A stretch of DNA of 64,000 bases. Source: Candidatus Nanopelagicales bacterium (lineage in GTDB: Bacteria > Actinomycetota > Actinomycetes > S36-B12). Made by a program: the position numbers and the translations under genes. Numbering within the stretch: the first letter of the stretch is position 1; every line of letters starts with the position of its first letter. Under the pieces are notes generated by a model. That model was not told the origin of the DNA and searched no databases. It saw only the letters and a program-made list of their open reading frames with translations. This document shows, piece by piece, positions 28,303-36,124 of the stretch. The stretch lies in assembly GCA_018402075.1 (NCBI GenBank), contig JAGYJP010000001.1:248001-312000 (forward strand), read 5' to 3'.

Positions 28303-28377
28303 GTCAAGGATCAGCCGAAACAACACAAAACGTGAGTGGGGCGGGTCGGGCTCGAACCGACGACGACGGAATTATGA
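28303..28377. repeat. Attachment-site-like copy of the tRNA-Met 3' half
   Basis: Seventy-five bases from GTCAAGGATCAGCCG to GAATTATGA match 32344-32417 with only a few differences. The match includes tRNA-Met from its anticodon loop to its 3' end plus 33 bases beyond. It lacks the 5' half of the tRNA. This is what a displaced tRNA fragment looks like after site-specific integration into the tRNA gene. Confidence 0.88.
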
Positions 28378-28523
28378 AGCCGCAACAGTTTCACAGCGAT
28401 TCCAGGCACTTCAGTGTGTACGACCCGCCTAAGAAATAGAGATCCTGGGGATTCACGTGCGTCATTAAGAGTCATACTGTTGCGTGAGAAAGTGTGAGAA
28501 AAAAGTTGCATCAGCACTTCTTT

Positions 28524-28588
28524 GAGGGACTCGAACCCTCAACCGACAGGTAGAAACCTGTTGCTCTATCCATTGTGCTCCGGGCGCC
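28524..28588 (-). pseudogene. Truncated tRNA-Arg(UCU)-like gene
   Basis: Read on the minus strand from 28588, it has a 5' acceptor strand GGCGCCC, a D-arm AATGGATAGAGC, an anticodon arm ACAGG-TTTCTA-CCTGT with TCT, and a proper T-arm GAGGG-TTCGAGT-CCCTC. The 3' acceptor strand that should follow (GGGCGCC) is missing and is replaced by AAAGAAGTGC. One D-stem pair is also mismatched and the anticodon loop has six bases. It is therefore a remnant cut at the T-arm, next to the 16-mer shared with 25561. Confidence 0.65.
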
Positions 28589-29099
28589 AAGGCTAAAGTA
28601 TTGCATTATGTGCATGGCCCACGTGTATGAGCTGGGTCATCGATAGACAAGAATCGGACACCGAGACAATGCAACTGATTACACTCACTTCATAAAGCAG
28701 TATGGCGATGATCACTTCGTGGTGACGGGTCCCGAATAACAAACGGGTGGCGGCGCGTTACGGCTGGGCCGATGTCGTGGATTTTTCATTGGCAGCAGGA
28801 TTTGATTTGACGTACCGAGACACTCGGTGTGCAAATCTGCTGGCTCGGCGTAGCGTCCGGTTTCGATGGGGACCGTCTTCCAGATTTCGGACTTGCCTCG
28901 ACACTTCAATTCTCAGATCAACTCAGCGCGAATCCCACAACGCCTTGCACTCCTCTTGATCCGAAGGTGCTGGCATCTTACGATCGGCATTAGCCTCCTG
29001 ACTACGGTGAGCATCCGATGAGTGGCGGGCCGACTCCAACGTGGCAGCGGTATCAACTGTGGTGTTTGGTTGGCGCTACCGGCGCAGCAATGGAGTAAT

Positions 29100-30960
29100 T
29101 TCTCAAGATTCCGACATCTCGATGGTGCTCGGTAATTCGGCCGCCCATCAGCGATCCCCCGCATCGTCTTGCGCAAGATCTTGCCGAGCGAGTTTAGAGA
29201 GCCGGAAAACGATCACTCTTCAACACCGCCACCCCCACCTGGCGCCGCACTTTCGACAACATTGCGCCAATTCCACCGAATCGGGATTGTGCTGCCAGCC
29301 ACGACGACGAGGCCAGCGGCACCGGCTTTATCGTCACCCGAATACCTGACCACTGCGCACTCGGCCACGTCTGGGGAGCGCAACCACGGCCTCGAGGGAA
29401 CCTGAGATAGGCGGTGGCTGCCACGTGATGACGTCATGGTGCGGCCCATACAAAATGAAGCCGTCCTCATCTAAAATCCGCCATCGCCGGCTCGAGTAAT
29501 AGCGCGGGAAACTCGATGAGATCACGCATCGATGTACGTTGGTCGTCACCCCACAGGGTGGGAAGAGTTCCTGCATAGGTAAAGCAATGGCGATTGCGCC
29601 ATCGACATTCGTGTGCAACCGATACCTGAACTCAGCACATCCAGGCCGTAGCCGGGGACAGTGCGCGATGATCTTTGGACTTTGATCGGTGCGCGCGAGT
29701 CCACGCATAGTTGAGGCGATCGCCAACCTAGCTCGTTTGCCACCAGTTATCCAACTACAATAGGAACCCCGAGGTGATTGGTGGCCCACACAACGTGTCG
29801 GGCCAAGGCGTTCATCAGCAAGAAACAGTGAGCGAAGACTCGAGATGTCGCGTCCGCAAGAGCTCCGGACCACCTTTTAATTGCCCGGATTGCCGGGGCG
29901 CGGTGAACAAACACTCACGTCGTGCTCTTCGATGACCCGCCAAAGGCCCGGCATCGTGTCCAATCGGCTTGCCCGTCGTACAAATGTTGCACCGAACAGG
30001 GGCATAAACGATGTAGGAGTGACCAACCACCCACCAACGTCAGAGGCCGACCACCACATCGTCAGCGCTCATTCCGTAGATGTTCGGGAAGGACCATGCC
30101 ATAGCAACGCATATCCCGTTATCGCGCACGATCCCTTGGGTCGACCCGTGGTGCCGGAGGTACAGAGGAGTAGAGCGGTCTGTTGAGTTCACCATCACGG
30201 CGCGTGGGCGTGCGTCGCTATGGCTTAAGCACAACCATCACGGCAGTGGTCGGCCGATGTTGTCTCGGTGAATGAGTACCACATGCACTGGTTCATGGAG
30301 CAAGTCGCAGCGCTCTTCCAACAGCGGCACGTACCCAAGATGATGGCTCCACGCTCGCAGAGCGGTGATGACAACCGAATCGGTGTGCCGTCATCGACCG
30401 GTGGCTGCCCCTGCGGCGGCAAACCACCGAAGACCACCGAGTGAGACTGCACCCAGCCGCGCGCAGCCGAGCATTGCTGCAATGGTTTCGGGGATCATCG
30501 GCAGTACAGGAGCACTCGATCACCTCGCTGCACCCCCAGATCCGCAAGCATCCCCGCACACGTTCAACCAGACGGCAATTGCGTATAGTGATGGTGCGTT
30601 GACTGTTCGTTAGGGGCTGCAATGATCGCTGCTTAATACGCCGAGACCCGCAGCAACATGACGATCCACGGCGTGACACTGTGCTGAGCTGGCCATCAGC
30701 GAAACCCCCGATAGCGGAGAGTTCGACATCATCGACTGCCACCTGCGGAGCGAATCCCTCGATCATGCGGTCGCGGCGAGCCAAACGCGAGCGGATCCTG
30801 ACGCCAGCGGTCGCGCACCTTAACGCAGGTCTCCATGGTCTACCTCGACTCGGTCCACTCAGCTGTGCCACTTCCACACTAGTAGCCTCCGGCCGCTGTG
30901 ACCAGAAACCACGTGAATTGTTGCCGTGGTTATAAGCGGCGGTGAAAGTGTTTGTGGAGG
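29100..30960 (-). pseudogene. prpE: Heavily decayed propionyl-CoA synthetase
   Basis: No long frame survives, but pieces of an acyl-CoA synthetase of the PrpE/ACSS3 type occur in correct order across all three minus frames. From the 5' end: AVDRHVAAGLG near 30680, LPMIPETIAAMLGCARLGAV near 30490, HSVVFGG near 30430, GIVRDNG and AMAWSFPNIYGMS near 30100, WWSASDVG, GHSYIVYAP and WRVIEEHDVSV near 30050-29920, SSLRSLFLADERL near 29840, GAIAIALPM near 29600, DEDGFI near 29460 and KILRKTMRGIADGR near 29170. The AMP-binding signature has become LYLRHHGSTQGIVRD. Many frameshifts and stops show long decay. The enzyme would have activated propionate to propionyl-CoA. GC is higher than in the flanking chromosome. 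Confidence 0.85.
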
Positions 30961-31669
30961 TACCCGCTCGCCCAAAGGCCCCTGACTGCAAGGAGTGTGC
31001 ATGACCAGGTTAAGTAGTAGGCGTTGGCCGTTATGGGTGCAAGCGAACGGGGCGTTGAGGCTGGGCGCAGGTCTGCGGCCGCGCCAACGCCGGGACCGAT
31101 CCAGACCATGCAGATTTCAAGGGCGGATGGCTGACCCGCTGACGGGCTTGAAGACAGTGACCCGATTAGTTGGCAACATCGAATGATAGTCGCAAGGTCA
31201 AAGGGTCGGCTGGGGCTGCGGGAACAGCGGCGACTGCGCGGATTATGCGTCCAAGTGCGGCGAACAAGGCGCGGCGATGGCTGGAGGCCCGTCGCGGGTC
31301 CTACTGGTCATGGAGCCCAAGGAGTCGTATGGGGTTGTGCGACGACGATCCTGCTCACCCCGGACGGGGATGGGTCGTGCGGTGATGATGTCGAATGGGC
31401 AACAGGACACTGTGACATTAGCCGACTCCGACGACGTCCGGACACACGATCACCCCTCAGGGACTCATCGAATATGAGATCTACGCCTGTTTTTACCCTT
31501 TCAACTCAAATATCCCGCGGCAGGCCCTACTTCATATGTCCTTCGTCTGTTTTGACGCCTGATCCGTTCAACGGACGGACGTTCCTGATTCCCACCAGCG
31601 AGTGAAGGACGCGGCACGGCAGGCAAGTCTCGCGGCGTGCGCAAAGGCAAACAACCCGTGGCTACGAAG
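30961..31669. other. GC-rich segment without a recognisable gene
   Basis: Continuation of the decayed segment upstream of the propionyl-CoA synthetase relic. Short frames exist on both strands but none has a ribosome site, a known motif or protein-like composition over its length. It may hold a second decayed gene that I cannot identify. Confidence 0.4.
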
Positions 31670-31705
31670 GTGGGGCGGGGTCGGGCTGAACGACGACCCA
31701 CGAAT
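31670..31705. repeat. Third, weaker tRNA-Met 3'-end fragment
   Basis: GGTGGGGCGGGGTCGGGCTG then AACGACGACCCACGAAT resembles the complement of the tRNA-Met 3' half at 32376-32413 with single-base gaps and few changes. GC content drops sharply just to its right, so it marks a composition boundary inside the element. Confidence 0.5.
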
Positions 31706-32047
31706 GGTGTGGATAACCCAAGTTCTCCTTGGCTAGAAATATGTATTGTTTTCAAATGCTTTATCAATAAAAAGAAATTCTTCGTCCAGTCTCTTGACCT
31801 TATTTGTGTGGCGCATATATGCGACAGAAAGTTCGTTTCACTAAGTCGGACGAAAGCACGAATTGGCAAAGCTCACGTCCTTTTGTCCTGAGATTAAAAC
31901 CAATCACCGTACCAGTGTTCAGGATCAAAAAGTCTCCGGATTGGGTATGACGACCGTGGTGTGGAACTTGAAGTAGTGGCATTAGAACTAGCGGAATACA
32001 TTTTAACAATCTCATGTGATGCCAAGGTCCTTTAGAGGGAGGCGCTA

Positions 32048-32155
32048 ATGGCTAAATCTAACATGTCTGGGCAAAGACATCGATTTAGATATGGAAGTGA
32101 TTCGCGATATGCAGTAAAACGAATCACCAGTAAACGTGCAGAAAAATTGCAGTAA
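32048..32155 (+). CDS. Possible 35-residue basic protein in the AT-rich end of the element
   Basis: ATG at 32048 follows a strong GAGGGAGG with five-base spacing. The 35-residue product is strongly basic (MAKSNMSGQRHRFRYG at the start, then KRITSKRAEKLQ) and could bind nucleic acid. It sits in a 650-base AT-rich stretch with no other gene. Short length keeps confidence low. Confidence 0.4.
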   Translation: MAKSNMSGQRHRFRYGSDSRYAVKRITSKRAEKLQ

Positions 32156-32343
32156 GAAATCTATCACTAAGTTGTTGGTCGCCCATCCTTAACTGGACCT
32201 TCAAGAGTTTCTCCTGAAATTAAGGCTCGAGTCCCAGAAAATTGGAAGCATAGCCCTGAGAAGGCGAAGGCCAAAACGGCAAGGCCAAACGCCCTCGGCA
32301 TTGATTCGCCAGGCCTTAGAGGAGTTTCTCGATACAGCTTGAT

Positions 32344-32417
32344 GTCAAGGATCAGCCGAAACAACACAAACATGAGTGGGGCGGGTCGGGCTCGAACCGA
32401 CGACGACCGAATTATGA
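32344..32417. repeat. Right copy of the 75-bp repeat (tRNA-Met 3' half and flank)
   Basis: Partner of 28303-28377; it overlaps the tRNA-Met gene from its 3' end (32377) to the anticodon loop (32417) and extends 33 bases beyond the tRNA. Confidence 0.88.
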
Positions 32418-32450
32418 GTTCGGGGCTCTAACCAGCTGAGCTACCGCCCC
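32377..32450 (-). tRNA. tRNA-Met (CAT)
   Basis: Complete cloverleaf on the minus strand: acceptor GGGGCGG/CCGCCCC, D-arm with GCTCAGCTGGTTAGAGC, anticodon arm CCGAA-CTCATAA-TTCGG with anticodon CAT, T-arm GTCGG-TTCGAGC-CCGAC, discriminator A. CCA is not encoded. The first pair is G-C and no initiator features (C1:A72 mismatch, three G-C pairs before the loop) are seen, so elongator Met is most likely; tRNA-Ile2 with a lysidine-modified CAT is the alternative. Its 3' half is the target of integration. Confidence 0.93.
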
Positions 32451-32581
32451 TTGGACGTATCCGAGGAGCCCTTAGCCTACAAGTAGTCAGGTCGACCGAT
32501 TATGTGTGACCTCATATCCACAATGTGAGTTGATCCTCAATAAATAGCGTTATTTGTCCGGCTAAGCATTACCCTCTCCCC

Positions 32582-33631
32582 ATGAAAAAGATTGCGCTCA
32601 CCGCTATTGCCACACTTGCAATTGCTACCGTACAAATTTCCCCAGCGCATGCGGATTCGTTCACCTTGCAAGGGGCAAGCGACACAGGCCTTCTGGGAGT
32701 TAGCCCATTTGCCATGAATATTTCTGAAAGTACAGATCGAGTTTTTTATAGTGGTGGACTCAGTGGTGGCGGTTGGAGTATGTCCCTGTGTCCCATCGCA
32801 GGAAATTGCACCGGTGCGCCCCTCCCCTTCGGATTCGGAACCGATTACACCCAGGTCACCCTGGCAAATGGCTCCATGCGCGCGTACTTCATTCAGCCCA
32901 GCGCTGGCTCGAAATCTATTGCTACAGCGAGCGTGACATACAACTCAGCAGGTATTCCTCAATTAGGGCCAACATCAAATCTTGGATTTAGTTCACCTCC
33001 GGGGCAAAATGCCTGGGGTGTACCAGACTCAGTTGTCCTCCCCGACGGTCGAGTTCGGCTCTATTGGGTCAGCATGCCCGCAGAACCCATGGCACCAGCA
33101 GCTCGACCATCACGAGCACAACTCACCTGCCTTGCAAAGGCGGTAGGCAAGAAACGAGTCGCAGCCATTGGTAACGGAGCCAGCCTGAAGTCTAAGGACA
33201 GAAAGGCGCTAAAGAAATGCAAAATCTCTCAAAGCCTGCTCGCCGCAGCCACCTCGCCACGATCCGGGGAGGTAATTGTCAGCGCAACATCGACTGATTC
33301 CTCCGGCACTCAATTTATTCAAGATGCCGGGTACCGATTCACCGGCGGGTATGTTGATTCAGACATCATCCAAGCGATTAATGGCAATTGGATCGCACTG
33401 GTGTCCACCGGTCCCGGTTCACCACCTCAAAAACTTTATGCAGCAACTTCCACAGATGGATTAACGTGGACTTTGGATAAAACTCCACTCACTGGCAACT
33501 CGGCTAACTCACTTGATCCCTCAGCAATACAGACGGGCCCCTCCACCTGGCGGGTGTATTACTCTCAGTCTCCGGCTAGCGACCCGTTTAATAATCACAA
33601 GGTTGTTGTGGGAACGCTGACGCGAAAATAA
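32582..33631 (+). CDS. Secreted protein, probable beta-propeller
   Basis: A 349-residue exported protein with a typical signal peptide (MKKIALTAIATLAIA, cleavage near AHA-DS at 24/25). The mature part has repeated beta-strand units with motifs such as PDSVVLPDGRVRLYWVS (about 150), DIIQAINGNWIALVS (about 275) and LDPSAIQTGPSTWRVYYSQ (about 320), the pattern of five-bladed glycoside hydrolase or sialidase-like propellers. A Lys/Ala-rich insert lies near 180-225. No catalytic acid triad is clear, so a binding rather than enzymatic role is possible. It lies 19 bases before the HMG-CoA reductase gene and may share its transcript. Confidence 0.72.
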   Translation: MKKIALTAIATLAIATVQISPAHADSFTLQGASDTGLLGVSPFAMNISESTDRVFYSGGLSGGGWSMSLCPIAGNCTGAPLPFGFGTDYTQVTLANGSMRAYFIQPSAGSKSIATASVTYNSAGIPQLGPTSNLGFSSPPGQNAWGVPDSVVLPDGRVRLYWVSMPAEPMAPAARPSRAQLTCLAKAVGKKRVAAIGNGASLKSKDRKALKKCKISQSLLAAATSPRSGEVIVSATSTDSSGTQFIQDAGYRFTGGYVDSDIIQAINGNWIALVSTGPGSPPQKLYAATSTDGLTWTLDKTPLTGNSANSLDPSAIQTGPSTWRVYYSQSPASDPFNNHKVVVGTLTRK

Positions 33632-33650
33632 TGGACGGTGGGATTCACAC

Positions 33651-34829
33651 ATGAGCAATTCACGCAATTCAATCCCACGCGATTCAGCCAATGACTATTC
33701 ACCTGACGCCGCACAAACGCGGAGAGATTTTCTCACTGACAAAACTGGGCATTCACTCTCCCATCTGTCCCACCACTCCGTTGACCCGGAATCCTTAGCG
33801 GGAAACATTGAAAACTTCATTGGAGTTGCTCAAGTTCCCATTGGTATTGCGGGCCCTCTCCTGATACACGGTGAACATGCCCAAGGTGAATTCTTTGTAC
33901 CCCTCGCAACCACAGAGGGCGCACTCGTTGCGAGCTATAACCGCGGCATGCGGGTAATTCACGAATCAGGGGGCGCAACCGTCACTATTTCCACAGATCA
34001 CATGCAACGCTCACCCGTGTTCCTCTTTACCAGTGCGCGCGCGGCCCGCGATTTTGGACTCTGGGTTGATTCCTCACTCAATGAGATTCGAGCAGTTGCT
34101 GAATCAACAACTCGAGTCGGGAAACTTGAGTTGATCACGCAATTTGCCGTGGGGCCACTTCTCTACCTGCGCTTTGACTACTCCACTGGCGATGCCGCCG
34201 GGCAAAACATGGTAAGCAAAGCAACATTGGCCGCCTGCCAGTGGATTACCGCCAATCACACGGATCACCCGGAATTTATCCTGTCGGGGAATATCGATAC
34301 CGATAAAAAGCATTCGCAGATCAATATGCTGCTGGGGCGCGGTAAGAAAGTGATTGCTGAAGTTACAACTCCCCGATCAGTCCTCCAACAAATTCTTGGA
34401 GTGACACCTGAAAAACTTTTCCGAGCCCGGCAAATTTCCCAGGCCGGAGCTTTTCTTGTGGGGTCGGCAAATAACGGTGCCCATGCGGCGAACGGACTTA
34501 CCGCTCTTTATTTGGCCACCGGACAAGATGTTGCGAATGTTTCCGAGTCCCATGGCGGCCTGCTTTACGCGCAGATCCTTGACTCAGGTGACTATTACTG
34601 GTCAATCACCCTGCCGTCTGTGATTGTCGCTACCCGGGGCGGTGGTACCGGACTACCCACTCAAGCTGAGTGTCTAGCAATTATGGATTGCGTTGGAGAT
34701 GGCAAAGCGGCGAAGCTTGCAGAAATCGCAGGCGCCACTGTCCTTGCCGGTGAAATATCCTTGGCCTCAGCCGTGATCGCTGGTGACTGGGTAAGCGGTC
34801 ACGAACAATTCGGCCGAAACAGGTCATGA
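33651..34829 (+). CDS. Hydroxymethylglutaryl-CoA reductase, class I type
   Basis: A 392-residue cytoplasmic enzyme that reduces HMG-CoA to mevalonate with NADPH. Family motifs run in order: ENFIGVAQVPIGIAGP near 55, the catalytic Glu89 in TTEGALVAS, GDAAGQNM near 183 (cofactor site), the catalytic Lys in NIDTDKKHSQIN near 219, Asp in TGQDVANV near 290, and the C-terminal His in SGHEQFGRNR. The pattern and the extended C-terminus fit class I (NADPH) enzymes. No other mevalonate-pathway gene is in the window, which is uncommon because actinobacterial mevalonate genes are usually clustered. The stop overlaps a convergent phosphatase by six bases. Confidence 0.93.
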   Translation: MSNSRNSIPRDSANDYSPDAAQTRRDFLTDKTGHSLSHLSHHSVDPESLAGNIENFIGVAQVPIGIAGPLLIHGEHAQGEFFVPLATTEGALVASYNRGMRVIHESGGATVTISTDHMQRSPVFLFTSARAARDFGLWVDSSLNEIRAVAESTTRVGKLELITQFAVGPLLYLRFDYSTGDAAGQNMVSKATLAACQWITANHTDHPEFILSGNIDTDKKHSQINMLLGRGKKVIAEVTTPRSVLQQILGVTPEKLFRARQISQAGAFLVGSANNGAHAANGLTALYLATGQDVANVSESHGGLLYAQILDSGDYYWSITLPSVIVATRGGGTGLPTQAECLAIMDCVGDGKAAKLAEIAGATVLAGEISLASAVIAGDWVSGHEQFGRNRS

Positions 34830-35393
34830 ACTCCCTAGATCACCTTCGAGCAGTCCTTGATTCACTGCACTCCACGTAAATGGTTCAGAGGGATTGGCCC
34901 TCGATAGAACCCATAAGAGATCAAAACGATCTTCTGGCCACGCCGCCGGTATCTCGTGGGCATTGTCAATATCAATGTGCTTCATGAGGTCTGGAATAGA
35001 ACCGTGATGCCACACAACGAGGGCCGGAGAACTCTCCGCCAGTAATTCGTTTGCCAGAAGATTTTCTTGGCCATGCTTATAGTTTGAATTGACTTTTACG
35101 TTTAACTTAGACGCAGTGGGATGCGCGGTATCGAATTCCCTGGTGCTGTGCGCATCATGCGAAGGTTCGGTGGCGTAAATCCGAGATGGTGTCGGAACAC
35201 CCGGATACTGGGGCTGGGGCAACAACCCAAATAAGCCTGCCAGAGCCCCGGCACGTGTCCAACCCCTGACAGAAAGTGAGTGCGGATCATGCTCACCCTC
35301 GGAATTAATGCCATGGGGCTTGCCTGAGTCACTGGGCTTCTCGCCATGGCGGGTAATCACAATACTTAAGGGTGCATTCTCCGGAGTGGACAC
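34824..35393 (-). CDS. Histidine phosphatase superfamily protein
   Basis: A 189-residue protein with the phosphoglycerate-mutase-like core. The phospho-accepting His lies in VITRHGEKP near residue 15, and the second active-site His in LVVWHHGSIPDL near 130. Between them is a variable region with few known features. It starts at GTG and ends overlapping the HMG-CoA reductase 3' end. Substrate unknown; small-molecule phosphatase activity is inferred. Confidence 0.75.
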   Translation of the reverse strand: MSTPENAPLSIVITRHGEKPSDSGKPHGINSEGEHDPHSLSVRGWTRAGALAGLFGLLPQPQYPGVPTPSRIYATEPSHDAHSTREFDTAHPTASKLNVKVNSNYKHGQENLLANELLAESSPALVVWHHGSIPDLMKHIDIDNAHEIPAAWPEDRFDLLWVLSRANPSEPFTWSAVNQGLLEGDLGSS

Positions 35394-35422
35394 AGGAATA
35401 CCCTAGGGGCAACCACAAACAA

Positions 35423-35450
35423 TTCGCGCCCACATAGGCGTGGGCGCGAA
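35423..35450 (-). terminator. Terminator of tRNA-Asn
   Basis: TTCGCGCCCAC (35423-35433) pairs perfectly with GTGGGCGCGAA (35440-35450) around a six-base loop. On the minus strand the stem is followed by TTGTTTGT. It lies 24 bases beyond the tRNA-Asn 3' end. Confidence 0.85.
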
Positions 35451-35473
35451 CCTGTCTGATGGCCAAACATTGG

Positions 35474-35546
35474 CTCCCCCAATTGGACTCGAACCAATAA
35501 CCCTTCGATTAACAGTCGAATGCTCTGCCAATTGAGCTATGGGGGA
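35474..35546 (-). tRNA. tRNA-Asn (GTT)
   Basis: Complete cloverleaf on the minus strand: acceptor TCCCCCA/TGGGGGA, D-arm GCTCAATTGGCAGAGC, anticodon arm TTCGA-CTGTTAA-TCGAA with GTT, T-arm TTGG-TTCGAGTCC-AA region, discriminator G. CCA not encoded. An intrinsic terminator follows. Confidence 0.96.
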
Positions 35547-35592
35547 ATGACTAACGGATTTGACTGGCGAACACTATCAAGTGAGGGGGTGT

Positions 35593-36117
35593 TCACACTC
35601 CGAGGGTCACTCGGAGTTCAGTCAGTGCGCGGTCCGCGCTGGCTCGAATTTCCAGGGAATTCACGTCAAGATCAGGGTCGAATTCCACGAGCCAGGTGAT
35701 GGTGTCGCTCCCCGACTCCCTACGCCCCACACAAACAATATCGCCGCCAATATCAAGTGGCACTCGCTCACGAATCACCACACTGGCCGTGACGCGATCG
35801 CGGACAACAGGTGGCAACTCCCCCGCAGGTTCCAAATGCAAGGTGATTTTTTCCCCACGAACGGTGTAAATACTCAACCATGGTTGCTCCCAACCGGCCC
35901 GAGCAATATCAATCCATGCCACACGCATTGGTTCATGTTCGGTCGCGAAGTACAGGGCCCGGTCAGTTGCAATGACCACCGGAGGTCGGTACTTCGACGG
36001 ACCCATGCCACTTGCCATGATTCGTTCATCTTTACGAACTCCAAGAGACTGGGAATCCTGCTCCAACTGAACTTCAAAAGGATTACTTTTCATGAAAGGA
36101 AGACGGAAAGAAGACAT
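35593..36117 (-). CDS. Conserved hypothetical protein downstream of dnaG
   Basis: A 174-residue soluble protein, mostly beta-rich, with no signal peptide. It follows the dnaG stop after seven bases and is probably co-transcribed. The middle portion (VVIATDRALYFATEHEPMRVAWIDIARAGWEQPWLSIYTV) resembles a PH-like domain of the bPH type: a strand-turn-strand pattern that reads membrane or ligand surfaces. I do not know a function; the dnaG linkage may be only positional. Confidence 0.75.
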   Translation of the reverse strand: MSSFRLPFMKSNPFEVQLEQDSQSLGVRKDERIMASGMGPSKYRPPVVIATDRALYFATEHEPMRVAWIDIARAGWEQPWLSIYTVRGEKITLHLEPAGELPPVVRDRVTASVVIRERVPLDIGGDIVCVGRRESGSDTITWLVEFDPDLDVNSLEIRASADRALTELRVTLGV

Positions 36118-36124
36118 TTATTTT

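Larger units (their letters stand above)
28303..32417. mobile_element. Relic of an element integrated at tRNA-Met
   Basis: A 4.1-kb segment bounded by the 75-bp direct repeat whose right copy is the 3' half of an intact tRNA-Met. It contains no intact integrase or other element gene; instead it holds a truncated tRNA-Arg-like sequence, a decayed propionyl-CoA synthetase of high GC (68% in one counted 60-base line) and an AT-rich right end (37% GC in one line). The boundary logic is strong; the element type cannot be named because its own genes are gone. Confidence 0.7.

Noticed and set aside
30293..30991. 232-residue minus-strand frame
   Set aside because: Its sequence mixes out-of-frame parts of the propionyl-CoA synthetase relic; very rich in Arg, Cys and Ser, so it is a by-product of decay.
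28378..32343. Intact integrase or transposase in the tRNA-Met element
   Set aside because: No frame shows tyrosine or serine recombinase or transposase motifs; the element has lost its own genes.
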